Below are positions 1-12,464 of a stretch of 64,000 bases of DNA, in pieces. Source of the stretch: Aplidium turbinatum (taxonomy: Eukaryota > Chordata > Ascidiacea > Aplousobranchia > Polyclinidae); assembly GCA_918807975.1 (NCBI GenBank), contig OU964925.1:7974798-8038797 (forward strand), written 5' to 3'. Below the pieces are notes generated by a model. That model had not been told where the DNA came from. It made no database searches and was given only the letters and a program-made list of their open reading frames with translations. The number at the start of each line of letters is the position of its first letter. Position 1 is the first letter of the stretch. The translations under genes and the position numbers were made by a program.

Positions 1-74
1 GAGTCCAACCAAGATTACAAACCAAGCGCCTTGCAAGCACCTTATCTGCTGCGTCATCCCTCTCACTCGCCTTA

Positions 75-357
75 TCCGCACGCAGGCCCGGATTTAGGGG
101 GGGCAGAGGGGGCAGGTGCCCCGGGCCCCCCAACTTTTGAAGGGCCCCCTACGTGGAAAAAATGTGATTTTGTGTTATTTTTTCTTTCTTTCAGCCTTTG
201 GAGTTTCTGCAAAATGCTGTGCAGTGCTGGATTGATGCTACTGTAGACGCAGAGGTGGTTTTTCGCGCCGTAGGCGCAAAAATTTTTTTGCAGGGGGGCC
301 CCCCGATCTAAAAGTGCCCCGGGCCCCCCATCAGCTAAATCCGGCTCTGTCCGCACG
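75..357. mobile_element. hAT-type MITE, 267 bp, with exact 8-bp TSD
   Basis: A short non-autonomous element lies at 83-349. Its ends are inverted repeats starting CAGGCCCGGATTTAG on the left and CAGAGCCGGATTTAG on the right, followed by very G/C-rich runs. The 8-bp sequence TCCGCACG flanks it on both sides (75-82 and 350-357), the TSD length typical of hAT transposons. It encodes nothing credible. Confidence 0.85.
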
Positions 358-580
358 CACGCAACGTAATAGCCCATTTTTGCAAAATGTAGTGCAAAAA
401 TCTTGTAGTACATAGGCATTGACTTGGTTTACAACCAAACTTGCAGAGTTTTGAATTATCAAAATATTTTAATGTAGCAAAAAAATAAAATTGCAACAAA
501 TGCAAGTAAAAAATTGCCAATGTAGTGTAAATTCCTTTGGGAGACTTCTTTCAGGAAAACTACCTATCATATACATACAT
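358..580. other. AT-rich intergenic DNA, nothing recognised
   Basis: I see no gene, repeat border or RNA in this stretch. Confidence 0.5.
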
Positions 581-2584
581 AGTGGGCTGGCGCAAAATCT
601 CGAAAAAAATTTTTTTTTCTTTTAAATTTTTCGTCAGTTTGGAATATTGTTCCTTTTGGTAAATGTATCTCCTATACCAAATTCCACAAAAAAATATTAA
701 CGTTTGACCCTGGTTCACCTGGTTTGAATTTTTTCAAAATATCGAATTTTCGCTTATCCCTGAAACTGCTCACTCGCTATCTTCTAATGCACTCTAGCAT
801 CTTAATGGACACAATAAGAGGCAGTAATACAAACTTGTAGCAAGCAAAGTGGTTTGATTAGCAGCTCCATGAACACTGACACGTGTATTACTCTCAAAAT
901 GTCGAATTCTACCACATTTCAGACATGATTTTCTTTGTGCACCGTTCACTGTAGTAAATATCTACTGCTTTCAGTTTCTTGAATCATTTGACGATGTTTA
1001 TCGATTTTCACAGGCCAACAAAAATTTTTTATATATAAAGGCAGGACATGTGAGAGTCATTTTAAGGTATTTCGAGGCTCCTGATTCTGAAAATGCACTA
1101 AGTTTTATCGAATTGGCTCTAGTTTTGAGTTAGCCAAGATTTCAGCTACCACTTTTGATAACTAAATCTTTAACTACTAGCCTACAGTAGGTGGTAGAAA
1201 TGGTTTTGAGAAAAAAGCTTGACCTTGCTCCAAAACATTACTGAAGGTATTGAGGTTACTCTCAGTCATGCCCGTTTTCCTATTGTTTCAAGCAAATCAC
1301 CACTTGAAACAAGAGAGCAAAAAACAGAAATAGCAACGTCCACGCAATGACTGCCTTGCACACTCCATGTAAACATGATGATCCAACTTCCTTCGAACAT
1401 GCTCACCGTACAAAAGTATCAATTTTCATGGTAATTCCACGGCTCTCTTTATGCCATGGTACTCTGAACTTCTTAGCCTTGAGCCCAGAAACGGGTTTGA
1501 GTGCAATGTTTGCATACTTTAGGAGGAGCCCAGGACTTATCTTGATCACCCAGCTTCATGTCAAAGTAATAATAATAATGCTTGTTTTTATATAGCGCTG
1601 TGTCTACCGCGGAATGCGTTACTCCTCTGCGTTGCCTCATGCAGTAAAATATATCTGGGTTGTTTGTACAGCATCCTACTTGTCAAAGGCGTATTTTATT
1701 AGCCTATATGCCATTTATTTAGCCTATAGACCAGAAAAAAACTTCTTGCAGCAAAGACTTGGCCTTAGCAAAGACTTAGAATAAAATTTCATTTGTACGT
1801 ACAGTATCCATTTCAGTAGGCCTACCTTTTCAATATAAAGCTGCATTCATAAACACATGACTTTCGGGATATTTTTCTTGTGATGTAGGCCTACTGATTC
1901 ACAACTGTTTACATTGAATATTTATGGCTCCTTACGTTAAACACTGTTCATTTCAACCTTTGCTTGCGTTTTAAACTTTCGTGCAATATGAACTAATTGA
2001 ACTAGACAAGTGTAATTATGACATCATAATGGTAAACAGGGCTGAAAATAAGTAATTTGCTAATTGAAAGCTTTTGAGTAACGATTTCAAAAATATTTTC
2101 ATTGTCGAATATCTCGAAAACTAGAGCCAATTCGAAAAAACAAGTGCATTTTCGGAATCAGGGGCCCTGAAATACTCTAAAATGACTCTCATCTTTTGTG
2201 CCAAAAATTTTTGTTGGTCTATATGTTATAGATTCACTGACTGCGAAAAGGCTGTAAAATCAACTAAAATGACACTAAAAGCATGCACTATTAGTGACTC
2301 TCAGACTTGGAGTAGGGTGAAGATGTTCCACGTGGAAGTTAACAGAGGAAGTGACGTCAAAATCACGTAGTCAAATTTTGAGAAATCCTCTTTTCAGACA
2401 CTGCTAAACCACTTCAAAATTTACTAATTTTTCAGAAAAATTCAGAATTTCTCCTTGGGTGAACCAGGGTCAAAGGTCAAAACCCAACAAAAATTTTTGG
2501 TTTGCAAATATTAGTGAGCAAAATGGAACATTATTCCAAACTGACAAAAATTTTAAAGAACATCAAGGAAAATGAGCCACCCTA
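581..2584. mobile_element. non-coding element with long inverted arms
   Basis: The left arm (about 581-1150) and right arm (about 2095-2584) are diverged inverted copies. Matching landmarks include TTTGACCCTGGTTCACC, the CAGTTTGGAAT block and a block with GAGAGTCATTTTA and GAATTGGCTCTAG. The centre (about 1150-2095) is AT-rich and codes for nothing recognisable. ATACAT occurs just outside both ends and may be a target duplication. The superfamily is not clear to me. Confidence 0.6.
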
Positions 2585-2602
2585 ATACATAGGTTACTAT
2601 CG

Positions 2603-2668
2603 TCAGCTGTATAGCCGAGTGCTGAGAGCTCTGGTACAGCTCATGAAAGGGCGTAGGTTCGATACTGC
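2603..2668 (+). repeat. tRNA-like SINE head
   Basis: An A-box-like stretch (GTATAGCCGAGTGCTGAGAGC region) is followed about 45 bases later by a B-box-like GTAGGTTCGATAC. The spacing suits a tRNA-Ser/Leu-like SINE promoter. A similar head (GTATAGCCGAGTGGTGAAAGC region) lies at 19633. It does not fold as a clean tRNA gene. Confidence 0.45.
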
Positions 2669-3454
2669 TTAAAAGCATGTGGCTCTATCCTACGGCTCTA
2701 TCCTTGGCTAGACACTTAAAGGCATGCCTGAATGTGAACACGAAGATTGGCTTCCCTGCCTTCACATCTTCTTTATTCAAATTTTCAACCACCAGGCGTA
2801 AGCCTAGATACGGCAAAAAAGTTAAAAAGTGTCCATACCTCTTGCAAATATGTTGTCCTATGGGCCACGTTCAAGTGGATCTATACTTTTTTTCGAGTTG
2901 GATTTTCTGTTGTTTTTTAAAAGTTATAAGCTTCAGAACTTCAACTCATGATTAATGTTACCAACATTACTATCGTTGTTCATATCGCTGATTAAAGTAA
3001 CAAGTCATGTATAATGTGAAGGTCAAAGATGGATTCTATTCATTAAAAAGATTTCAAAGCTGAAAGATATCATTTGCCTTTAGAATTATTTGCTAACAAA
3101 AAATAAAATAGAGGTCTAAGAAATAACATTTTTATTTCTATACGTTTCACGTTTATTTGAGATGTGGTGATGGTAAGCTGTTGCTGGAATCTTTCATAAT
3201 TAGGCAAACAAACTTTATGACAGTGGACAAATTGAAACATTTAATGAAGCTAAACTGTTAACCTACACAGCACTTGTATCATCGGTAAGCCGATGAAGAC
3301 GTTATGAGAGGACAATGGTTTCGGGACAAAGATTGTTCTAAATGGGCATTTTACGAAAGTTACATGGATTTTTTTACATACGGTGAGGTGAGGGTGACTA
3401 GTCCTCACACGCGTCCGCCGACGTTGCCTTACATGCGAAAGTTGGAGCTCCAGA

Positions 3455-3640
3455 TGTTGGGTTAACAGCGCGGCTTAGCGGATAACCCGTTGGCTTTCCA
3501 ATTATGTTAACCTGGTTCGACTCTCGGCTTAAGCTGGTTGTTGAAAAACGCCACTCACTTCTACTCAGGGTATACTAAGTTAGAAAGACATAATTGATGA
3601 AGGAAAAACGGCCGAGAGAAAGGAAATTTTATACTGTTCA
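3455..3640 (+). repeat. tRNA-derived SINE copy
   Basis: An A-box-like GCTTAGCGGATAACCCG and a B-box GGTTCGACTC are followed by a tail (GATGAAGGAAAAACGGCC, then GAGAGAAAGGAAA) that recurs at about 4549-4612 in altered form. This looks like one SINE family with a full-length and a tail-only copy. Confidence 0.45.
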
Positions 3641-4548
3641 AACAGATATGGAATAAGCATAAATTTGACAACCAATGCGTTAGTTTATTGGTTTTTCAAC
3701 TTTATGATAGAAAATAAACTATTAATTTTAACAGTCACAGACATGAAATTATTAGGAAAACTTCTTGTATCTACATAATATAAATAATAAACAAACAATT
3801 AAGGAAAGCAATGGTCACAATTGCTGCTACTTCATGTTTACCTGAAAATTGCTCAAGAAGAATGAGAAGTTATGGGAAAGGTTATTTATTTTGGCCTTTT
3901 GTTAAAAACTCTTTTGCAAAAAATACTTTTTAGTGACCAAAATTATTCTATTCTATGCAAAAGTACATGCTTTCGTTTGAGGTCTCATTGCCTACTGAAT
4001 AAAGGACAGAGTTAATCTCAAGTGAAAAAGGCACTATCGCCTGTCTGAGGTAGCCTACTATGTGCATTATTGTAGGCCTACTGTATAGTGCATAATATTG
4101 CAACTGTATATTATGTTACTGTATATTTATATTGTTTACTGTATATTTATATTGTAACTACCATTGCTAGGTTAATGCAGAGGGGTCAAACGAGAAAGAA
4201 ACTTTGCATAAATGATCAAACACTTCCTTGAATCAGTTAACGAACGGACGCTTGAACGCTGCTGTTTCCACGCACAACAACAATTTCTTGGTGAATTCTA
4301 TATAGCCTATTTCCCTTTCTACTGTTGCAGCTTGTATCTGCTGTGATGTACCCTGAAGTGTGCCTGGCACTACATTTGAAGAGCGCGAATCTACTCTAGA
4401 GGACCAAGCAATTTCAAACATAGGATAATAAGGATAATTCATAAATTTAAAAAAGATGAGCAACTTTTCCTTTTTTTGCAATAGGTTCTCTTCAATTGCC
4501 TTACGGTATTACTTGTTGATTAGTTATGAACACCGCTCTCCTCTACTT

Positions 4549-4612
4549 AGGGTGTAATGAATTGGGTCAGCATAGTTGCTGAAGGAAAGGCGGCCCAGAG
4601 AAAGAAATAGCC
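4549..4612 (+). repeat. tail fragment of the 3455 SINE family
   Basis: The stretch reads CTGAAGGAAAGGCGGCCCAG then AGAAAGAAA, matching the tail of the SINE at 3455-3640. The rest of 2669-5151 is AT-rich DNA with no gene that I can support. Confidence 0.4.
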
Positions 4613-6404
4613 AGCCTACTCTCGATAGTGCCGAAAGCTTTAGTATAATGAGAACCTTATCTTCTCATCTCCCGATGCTTGGATCAAGTGTGGGACTCAC
4701 CTTTTTGGGAGGATGCTTCCAAACTTTTTGCTTACTCGCTGCATTTGCTCCAGATGGTTAGTTGGCGATATACATTGATGAACTCAAAAGTTAATTACGT
4801 TGCGAAGTACACATTGGGTCTTCTCGTTTTTAATGAGCACTTTCCTGTTTACTATTCAATAACACTTTATCACTTTTCGGTTTCATTATCAAACTGCAGA
4901 TTCTTCGGTTAGATTTATGAAGGAAAACAGGCCACCTTTGGTCCTTTCCGCCCATATTGAATGATAATTTTCTTGCCATCCAATTAATTGCACTCACTTT
5001 TCACTTCGACGTACAAGAAAGACACAGGATGGTTTTCTGAAACACACGATATGTTTACATACGTCGACATACAGTAGGCTACGTGTGCAATTTTTATTGA
5101 TATAGTCTACACCGTGGTCTAGAATAGGTCCTCCACACTAGAAGGAGATGCTATATGACCAGGGCCGGATTAAGGGTACTGTAGGCCTAAGGCTGTTTAC
5201 TAGAAAAGGGCCTAATTTTGCAAACCAAGCTACAAAAGTAATAAAAATACATCAGTTACATGAAAAATTGAAATTATTTACTGCAAAATAACATAAACAT
5301 AACAGAAAAATGACTCATAATTGGTTTTGGAAACAAATACAATTTTTATTGTCAAGTTTGAAGCAGATGGAAAAGATTTTGGAAAGAAAGAAGTGGATAG
5401 TAGGTACCTATGGTAATACTTTACCTAATGACACTCTAAACCAGGGGTTTTCAATCTTTTTTCCACCGCGACCTCCTCAGAGCAATCAATGTAGTCTCGC
5501 GCCCCCCATAAAAGTATTCAACAAAAGCATATTCAATGCAAAATTTAACCAAATTTGATTCATGCCGACATCCAGTTATGTTTAGTTTTGCTGTTCCAAC
5601 GTAAACTTCCGAAACGAAAAACGTTCTTTTGCGATGTTACCACGGCTTTTATTACATTTCCTCCGATTGTTATTTCCATTTTCTATCAAGCTTAGCTAGA
5701 TAATAGGAGAAAAAATAATGAGAATAATCTACGTCTTCGCACTTTCACCGCTTGAATTTATTGCAATCTTTTATGAATTTATTTAAATCAATTTTAGTGA
5801 CATGGTTGGTGCTGCATATTTTTAACTATTAAGTTTGTCAATGCGTGCACCTGTTGCTGAAAGACCTTCCATACAAAACACCCGACACCAATTTTTTCAA
5901 TGCCATTAAAGAAATCTATATTTTGCATAGGATTCTACATAATTTTGCTTTTTGACCATAGCGTTGTTACTGGTTAACGTTAGTCTGCTCAAAACAACGT
6001 ACAAGAACTTGGTGAAAAATATCGAATGCTTTCGTATAGTTAAAGCCTTTGCAACGTCTGAAAGCAATAACCTCAAGTAGAGGAATGGGCGGTTGCGAAA
6101 AGAAGACAGTTTTTATCTTTTCTGGCAAAAAAGAATTGAAAACAATAGGCTACACTGAAATTTCAAGCACCTCGCCAACCTCCAAAAAACGACTTGCGAC
6201 TCCCAGGTTAAAAAGGTCTGCTCCAAACTCAATTTCGGTAAAAGTGGCACCTACGTGGTTTTGGAAATGGGCTTTTCATATGTATTGACTGAACCCAGTC
6301 ATGCGTTTTTAAGCAAAACCTGTATTGTACTGGATCTGTATCACTACCAACCTTACAAAATTTGAGGGCCGAATTTTTCCAGGGCCTAAGGCTATAGCCT
6401 TATT

Positions 6405-7676
6405 AGCCTAAGCAGTGCTTCTCAACCTTTATTTGTGGCGACCCAAAAATTAAGGTTAACTTAATAGCGAAGATTTGGCGACCCTATTTCCAAAACTACG
6501 TTTTGTAAGCATGATAAAATGAGCCGTATTCATATATAAAATGATTAAACATAACAACAAAATGTTGAATTTAATTAATGTGAGCTTTGACTTTGTATTG
6601 TTTCAACAACTTGTCAAAATTTGGAGCTATCTTGCTCAGTGCCAATCTCATGTCATCTTCACGCTGAAGACAATTTCTCTTCTTTGTTTTGATGTGAGCA
6701 AGCGCAGAAAACCCGCTCTCACACAGGCAGAGTAACAAATGGCAGGAGAGCTTTTACTGCGTGCGTGCCAACAACAGTCTTTTAATTCTTGACTTTTGTC
6801 CAAAATTGACTAAGGGTTTCTTTCTTAAAACAGTTCATCAACGCACTGTCGCACTGAATGTCAATAAACTCCTCTTGAAACCCAAAAATGCTTTGGTAGT
6901 TTTCAGGCAGGGTATCAACATCAATAGCCAATGGATTGCGCACTCATTCCAAATCCTTTGCAATTTTATACGGATAATCAAATCACATTCTCGCATCAAT
7001 AAATCCAAATACCCACAAAGCTAGACATTGTCAAAGCCTACCGCCGTATCTAGGCAACCAGTAACTAATTCAAAATAATAAATGTTGCTGTTTTCTGGGA
7101 CACGATCTTCCTCTTCCACAACTTCAGCTTTTCTGGAAAAGCAATCAGTTTTTCAAATACATCGACCAACATTATGTTTGGTCCTTGCAAAGATTTATTC
7201 AAGATGTTCAGCTGCGAAAATATATCAGAAAGATACGTCATAAACAAAAGCCACTTTTGATCAGCAAATTTTTCTGCCAAGCTATGTTTCTTGTTTATCA
7301 AAAATTTCTTCACCTCTTTGCACAGAGTTACAAATCTCTCCAGTACTTTGCCACGAGATAATCATCTCACATCAGAAAAGTTCAACTGATGTCTGTATTC
7401 TGCATTAAAATCTTCGCATAATATTTCAAACAGTCGTGAGTTCAGTGATTTGGCCTTTATGAAGTTGATGATGTAAATTACATCTTGCATGACAGTAGAA
7501 ATTTCGAAAACTACAGTATAGCCTAGTGGTAGGTTTACGAAATTACGAAAACTGCAGTTTTAATTTTGCTCAAGAGACCTTATCTTTTATCACCACATCT
7601 TACAGCGACCCAGCCAAATGAAACGGCGACCCAATTTTTGGTCGCGACCCAGGGGTTGAGAAGCACTGGCCTAATG
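6405..7676. mobile_element. nested hAT element (CAGTGCTTCTCAACC ends)
   Basis: The element spans 6413-7668, and both ends read CAGTGCTTCTCAACC inward. The related outer copy at 43351 lacks it and shows the empty site GCCTAATG. Here the right flank is GCCTAATG and the left flank GCCTAAG, so the TSD is 8 bp with one base lost on the left. The minus strand carries transposase remnants at 7065-7313. Confidence 0.85.
7065..7313 (-). pseudogene. hAT transposase fragment (ZBED5-like)
   Basis: An 82-residue open stretch contains YLSDIFSQLNILNKSLQGPN followed by a lysine-rich helix (LWKRK). This resembles the part of ZBED5/SCAND3-like hAT transposases that follows the catalytic core, and the intact-looking parallel in this window is at 47480-47600. 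Only this piece is open; the rest of the gene is degraded. It lies inside the hAT at 6413-7668. Confidence 0.6.
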
Positions 7677-7698
7677 GTTAATCCGCCCTGCATATGAC

Positions 7699-9426
7699 GC
7701 CGTGGAAGAAATAAGTTCGAGAAATCATCCAGTGAAGCTTTGTGTACTGGACAGACTAGTCATCAAATCTGTAAAGTAAAGCGATCTGTAGCAAAACGAA
7801 ACATACATTAAGAGACAGTTGAACTTTTAAAATCTAAACAAAATCCACTCAACTATTTAGTTAGTTTTGCAGAGATCTGTGGATCTTGGGGAACCTCTGG
7901 CAAAGTTACAACAGAGAAACAAATTCATTTTAACCTAATTAAGAAACAATAAATGCGTTTTCGGTATAGTAGGCCTACTAAACGCGAAATAAGATGAAAA
8001 ACTTGCTAATTTGAATGTTTTTTTAACCTTTCACCAACAGGCTATGTAAACGGCAGGTTATGTGACATTGCTGTTATAACTTATTCTTCTGACAAGCACC
8101 CATTTTGTGATTGACAGGTGGTTAACTTCCGACATTCAACAGCAGCTAGCCTATTGTAAAGTTAAAACCAACTTTATGCGGCGTACTTTTTTACAAATTG
8201 AAGTGGTAGGTTTCCAAAGACTTTTTATGGTCTTTATATTGTGTTTAAATGGATCACAACAATGATTTTGCCAGAATTCATATTTATCTAAATAAAGCTG
8301 TCTGTGATGGAAACAGACTGGAGTCAAGTTTGTTTTTTCAATTCTTGATTGTAACACCGCAAGCCACCGCCACTGACTGAAGCAAACACTAGGTTAGTTA
8401 GCAACAGTGAACAACAAAGTAGTAAAAAATATTAGATCACAGATAGTCAACGGTACTACTCTTATATATGTGGTATTTCAAGGCAATTGCTCTTATGAGA
8501 GCTGCGTTAAAAACGTATGGATGTCCCTTAAGATTGTTGCGATTACGTTTTTGCACATTTTGGTATGATAAACTCAAACACACATTACTTTCCTTTTACC
8601 ATTGAAAAGAGTATGTTAAAACTTTTCATATGATACCTTTCTCAAAAAATTCCAAATATAGCCATTTTTTATAATCGGTCAAAGTTGTGTCACGGATGAG
8701 TGGTTACAAAGACGTAAACTTGGAAAAGTGTCTGAAAAATCACTCAAGCGTGACCAAAGTTGCTGGAAAGTTACATACAAAAATTATGATACATTAAGAA
8801 CAAGTTGATCAAATTTCATACTTAAAAATTGAAAACTCCATCTGTTGTAACGATTTTAAAACTTATTTCGAATTTTATTCAAATTTTATGCTTTACTGAT
8901 CACAGAAATTCTCTATGTTCAAAAGGCCATAACTTAAAAAGTATTGACCAAATAATTGTTTTCAAACTAGCATCATTTTGCTCAGAAGACTGAGCTCTAT
9001 CACTGTATAAAATTCTATTGGTGACATGGCCTGGATGGTTTGATAAAGAATGACTCACATACAAAATGAAATTCAACTTCCAAACAAAACTTATTGCCCG
9101 CAAATTTTGAAACTAGAATTTTTTTTTAAATGTTATCAATCAACAAGAAACTTAAATGCTGGCATAGCGGGAAGAAAGTGAACCGTATAAGTCATGAAGA
9201 ATCAAATTGTATACGCAACACTGCCCGGTTTTCAATCAGCATTAAACCAAACAAAATGAATGTCAGTCGTCTCTGATTGACGAAACGTCGAAATAAAAGC
9301 AGATGATCACCTTATACATCTTGTGATAGTTCATCTTAGTTTGCGTCAGAAGAACGTTATCGTGTTATTTAACTAAATGGCTGGTGAACAGCCTCATTTA
9401 ATTTTTATTGCATCAGATAATTATAA
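7699..9426. other. AT-rich intergenic DNA
   Basis: No gene is supported. The only recognisable piece is near 9265-9300, where GATTGACGAAACGTCGAAAT resembles a motif often seen at the ends of Penelope-like or LINE elements; I cannot define an element around it. Confidence 0.4.
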
Positions 9427-10258
9427 CTAGGAGAGGGTGGGGTAAGATGAGCACCTTTTTGCTTAAGTCGCTTTTACAAAAGAACGGTTTGTTTAGGAAA
9501 ATTTTAATAGGGTGAACTTAAAGCACTAGTAAATCAGCTACATTTTAGATGGTGTTTTATCACCTTGCAATTTTTTTATTTTTCTATATTGATACTTATT
9601 CGCGTGTTGCTCAACTTACCCCGGCATAAATTGTATAGAGTAAATTAAGCAATGACCTGGGGTAAGTTGAGCAATTCGATTAAGTTGAAGCATTCCCCTG
9701 TCAGTTTGTTTGTATAATTGCGAGGCATTATGCTTTACAACACAACACTGTTTTTTTTTATCCAATACGAATCTAAAAAGACACAAATTCAACAGTTCAA
9801 ACATTAAATAAGCTAAGACTATTTCTTTTGGGGTAAGTTGAGCAACTGCTCCAAGATACTTCAACTGTAGCATTGCACATTTTACCCCATCCTGATGTTT
9901 GTGACAAAATTACAAATATTTAAAAACTACAAGATTAACCAACATGAACGTTTTATTGAATATCTTCACACTTTATACTTACCAATACAAAAAAACAGAT
10001 TTGATTTACATAGTGTAACGATAAAGTTATTCTGTTTTTGGCAAAAAAATATAAATTTCGAATTTTCGACATAAACAATATAATTGCGTGCCATTGTAAA
10101 ATGCAATTCTCAGTGGACATAACAAATACATTGAATGAAGTGGCATTATGAGTGATATATCCAGAATAAAAAAATAAAAAAATTCTGCCCACTCGTTGAT
10201 CCAAAAACAGGGGTTGCTCATCTTACCCCATTGCACACTTTACCCCAGTCTCCCCTAG
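9427..10258. mobile_element. non-autonomous DNA element with GGGGTAAG ends
   Basis: Inverted ends read GAGAGGGTGGGGTAAGATGA on the left and GGGAGACTGGGGTAAAGTG on the right, each preceded by CTAG, which may be a 4-bp TSD. The word GGGGTAAG(A/T)TGAGCA recurs inside the element near 9658, 9830 and 10210. The short reading frames inside are AT-rich chance frames. The superfamily is not determined. Confidence 0.65.
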
Positions 10259-10794
10259 ATTCTGGAGATCAGGAAAATACGCAGAAAAAGATGCTGTTAA
10301 CAAAATGTAAATAGAAATACGTCAACGTAACTTTTTAAATAGAATGAAAAATCAATGTATAAATCAGCTTTCTTTCAAACTGGGTGCTTTCATAACCATG
10401 ATGAAAATTACGCTGTGTTAATTTCTTGTGTTTACAAAATGTATACAGTGATATCGATAAGGGTTGAGTTGTGTAAAATTATTATCTACTAAATCCACTG
10501 CTAAGAACACGTTTGTTCAATGTTAAAATAGATGTTTTTTGGTTTCGTGGCGGAGTATATGGCCATTTGGCAAAGTACTTCCTTCCCTGGGTTTGCTACT
10601 ACTTTCATACTGTTCCACGTTTTGCAATCATGTCCAGCTCTGCACTTGATTCTACAGATCGCTTTTCTTGACCTGGATAAATGTGGCCGTTTTTTATTGC
10701 TCAATGTCATGTACTGAAATGTACAATCAAAGATCTCATCATCCCTAAGTTTTATGATGTAGTTTACAGCAACAAATAATTAAGCCTCAAAATA
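10259..10794. other. AT-rich intergenic DNA, nothing recognised
   Basis: Short frames overlap on both strands at 10501-10717 but match no family and have no exon-like borders. Confidence 0.4.
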
Positions 10795-11040
10795 ACAGAC
10801 CATCATTAAATTTTGAGGTGCTTTCGAAGAAAAATTAGGGCACCTTTGGGGTTTGGTCTTCTTGCCTTTACTGAACAACAACACAGACCATGATTAAATT
10901 TTGAGGTGGTTTCTATGGGAAATTAGGCCACCTTTGTTCTTTGATCTTCTGCCTATGCTGAACAACAACACTAACCCTCATTAAATTTCGAGGTTCTGAA
11001 GGAAAATACCTTTGATCTTTCCGTCCATATTGAACGATTA
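10795..11040 (+). repeat. degenerate tandem repeat, three units of about 95 bp
   Basis: Three consecutive units begin with a variant of CATTAAATTTTGAGGT and continue with GGGCACCTTTGG-like and CTGAACAACAACAC blocks. Related single fragments occur near 4912-5000 and 13440-13480, so this is a dispersed repeat that has also gone tandem. Confidence 0.6.
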
Positions 11041-12464
11041 TCTTTTTGCGATGTAATTAATAAAATTCGTTCCTCCTTTAATTTTATCATAGACCAACAC
11101 AGTCTTTTGTTGATTTTTGGTTTTTAGAGGGAACCCATGTGAAGTTAAATAAGTACTTTCCTAAAACTATTATTCACTTGTACGTATTTAATATCTTGAG
11201 CATTTACCATAAAAATACACAAGTACGTATTTATTCTAAGAAAACCACCTGTCTTATGGCAACAAAACTCCCCTAGGAGAGAAAGAAAGATATTTTGATT
11301 ATAACAAATTAACAACACTTATTTAACAACCAAAGATTTTGATCTTCATTGATCCAATGATCCTTGTTGGCGCTCAAAGTTTTGGCGCTTGCAAGTCAAC
11401 AAATAGAGACACATCAAGGCATCTTTGGGGTGATAAATGGATAAACTCTCGGCTACGGAAATAACAGAAGCCTGACTAGGATAACGTCTCAACATCCTCC
11501 TTAAAATCTTTATCATCTTGTCGTCAAGTTTACGGGACTCTTTAATTCTAACATGCACAAATGTGATTTGGCTCTTTCATCTGCGAAAACTGGTTACAAA
11601 TAGTGACTGGTGATCCGCTCAGCTTTGTCTCAGCTCAGATATAAATGCTGCATGTGTTAAGTTGAAAACTACGCATTATCAGCCTAGGATTACAAGACTT
11701 ACAGAGAAGATGCAGCAACAGGCTTCTCATTGATATCATTAAACCTGTGATCCACTTTGTTTGTCTTATCTAGGTTTTTTAGAAAAAGAGCAAGGAAATG
11801 GAAAACCGTTTGCTGAAGATGCACTGATTCGGTTTACACAAGGCTTTCACAAGAAAGGATGCAATATTACAAAGAATTTTTTTTCACAACTGTGAAAATT
11901 GCTGGGTTTCTACTGTACATGAAAAACATGTAAAAGCTCACAATTTCTTGTCGTAACTTGTATTGCAAGGCAACAAACTACACATTTCTTCTCAAATAAG
12001 CATTCTACATGTGACCAAAGCTAAGACCGATTTTGTTTCACTAATAATGTAGGTGTCGATTTCGACAATTTCCTTCGTTAACGGTTTAAGCTTTTTTCTT
12101 TCGTCCAGTGTTAAAGTTAGACGAAAAAAAATGAGCATGTATGAGTAATCGGCAATGGTTGTAATAATTTTTTCAATTGTTTTTAGTTTTTTACAGTATT
12201 TGATGAATTCTAGATACACTTTTGCCACTTTTCTAAGATTGCTGTCTCAAAAGCAAAAGATACGGCAATACCAGTTGGTGTTGTTTTTTCTGAGACAGCT
12301 GGAAATTGAGAAACTTTATCACTTTTGTTGTGCAGCATTTTCTTCAAGTAGGCCTACCTTAAGTTATTTGGTGAGATCTCTTATACTTTTTTACCTGAAC
12401 GTTGCAGCTGCGCCAGGTGACGAGATGCAGAGCTGCAAATTTTATTATGCAGAATCAAGCTATT
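11041..12464. other. AT-rich intergenic DNA, nothing recognised
   Basis: No family signature is visible. A 70-residue minus-strand frame at 11346-11558 is not supported by anything but its length. Confidence 0.4.

Larger units (their letters stand above)
5152..7698. mobile_element. hAT element, CAGGGC family, copy 1 (carries a nested hAT)
   Basis: The element spans 5160-7690. Left end CAGGGCCGGATTAAGGG and right end (reversed) CAGGGCGGATTAACC are inverted repeats. The flanks TATATGAC and CATATGAC are an 8-bp TSD with one mismatch. A second copy in the opposite orientation lies at 43351-44864. A second hAT (6413-7668) is inserted near its right end. No intact transposase is present. Confidence 0.85.
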
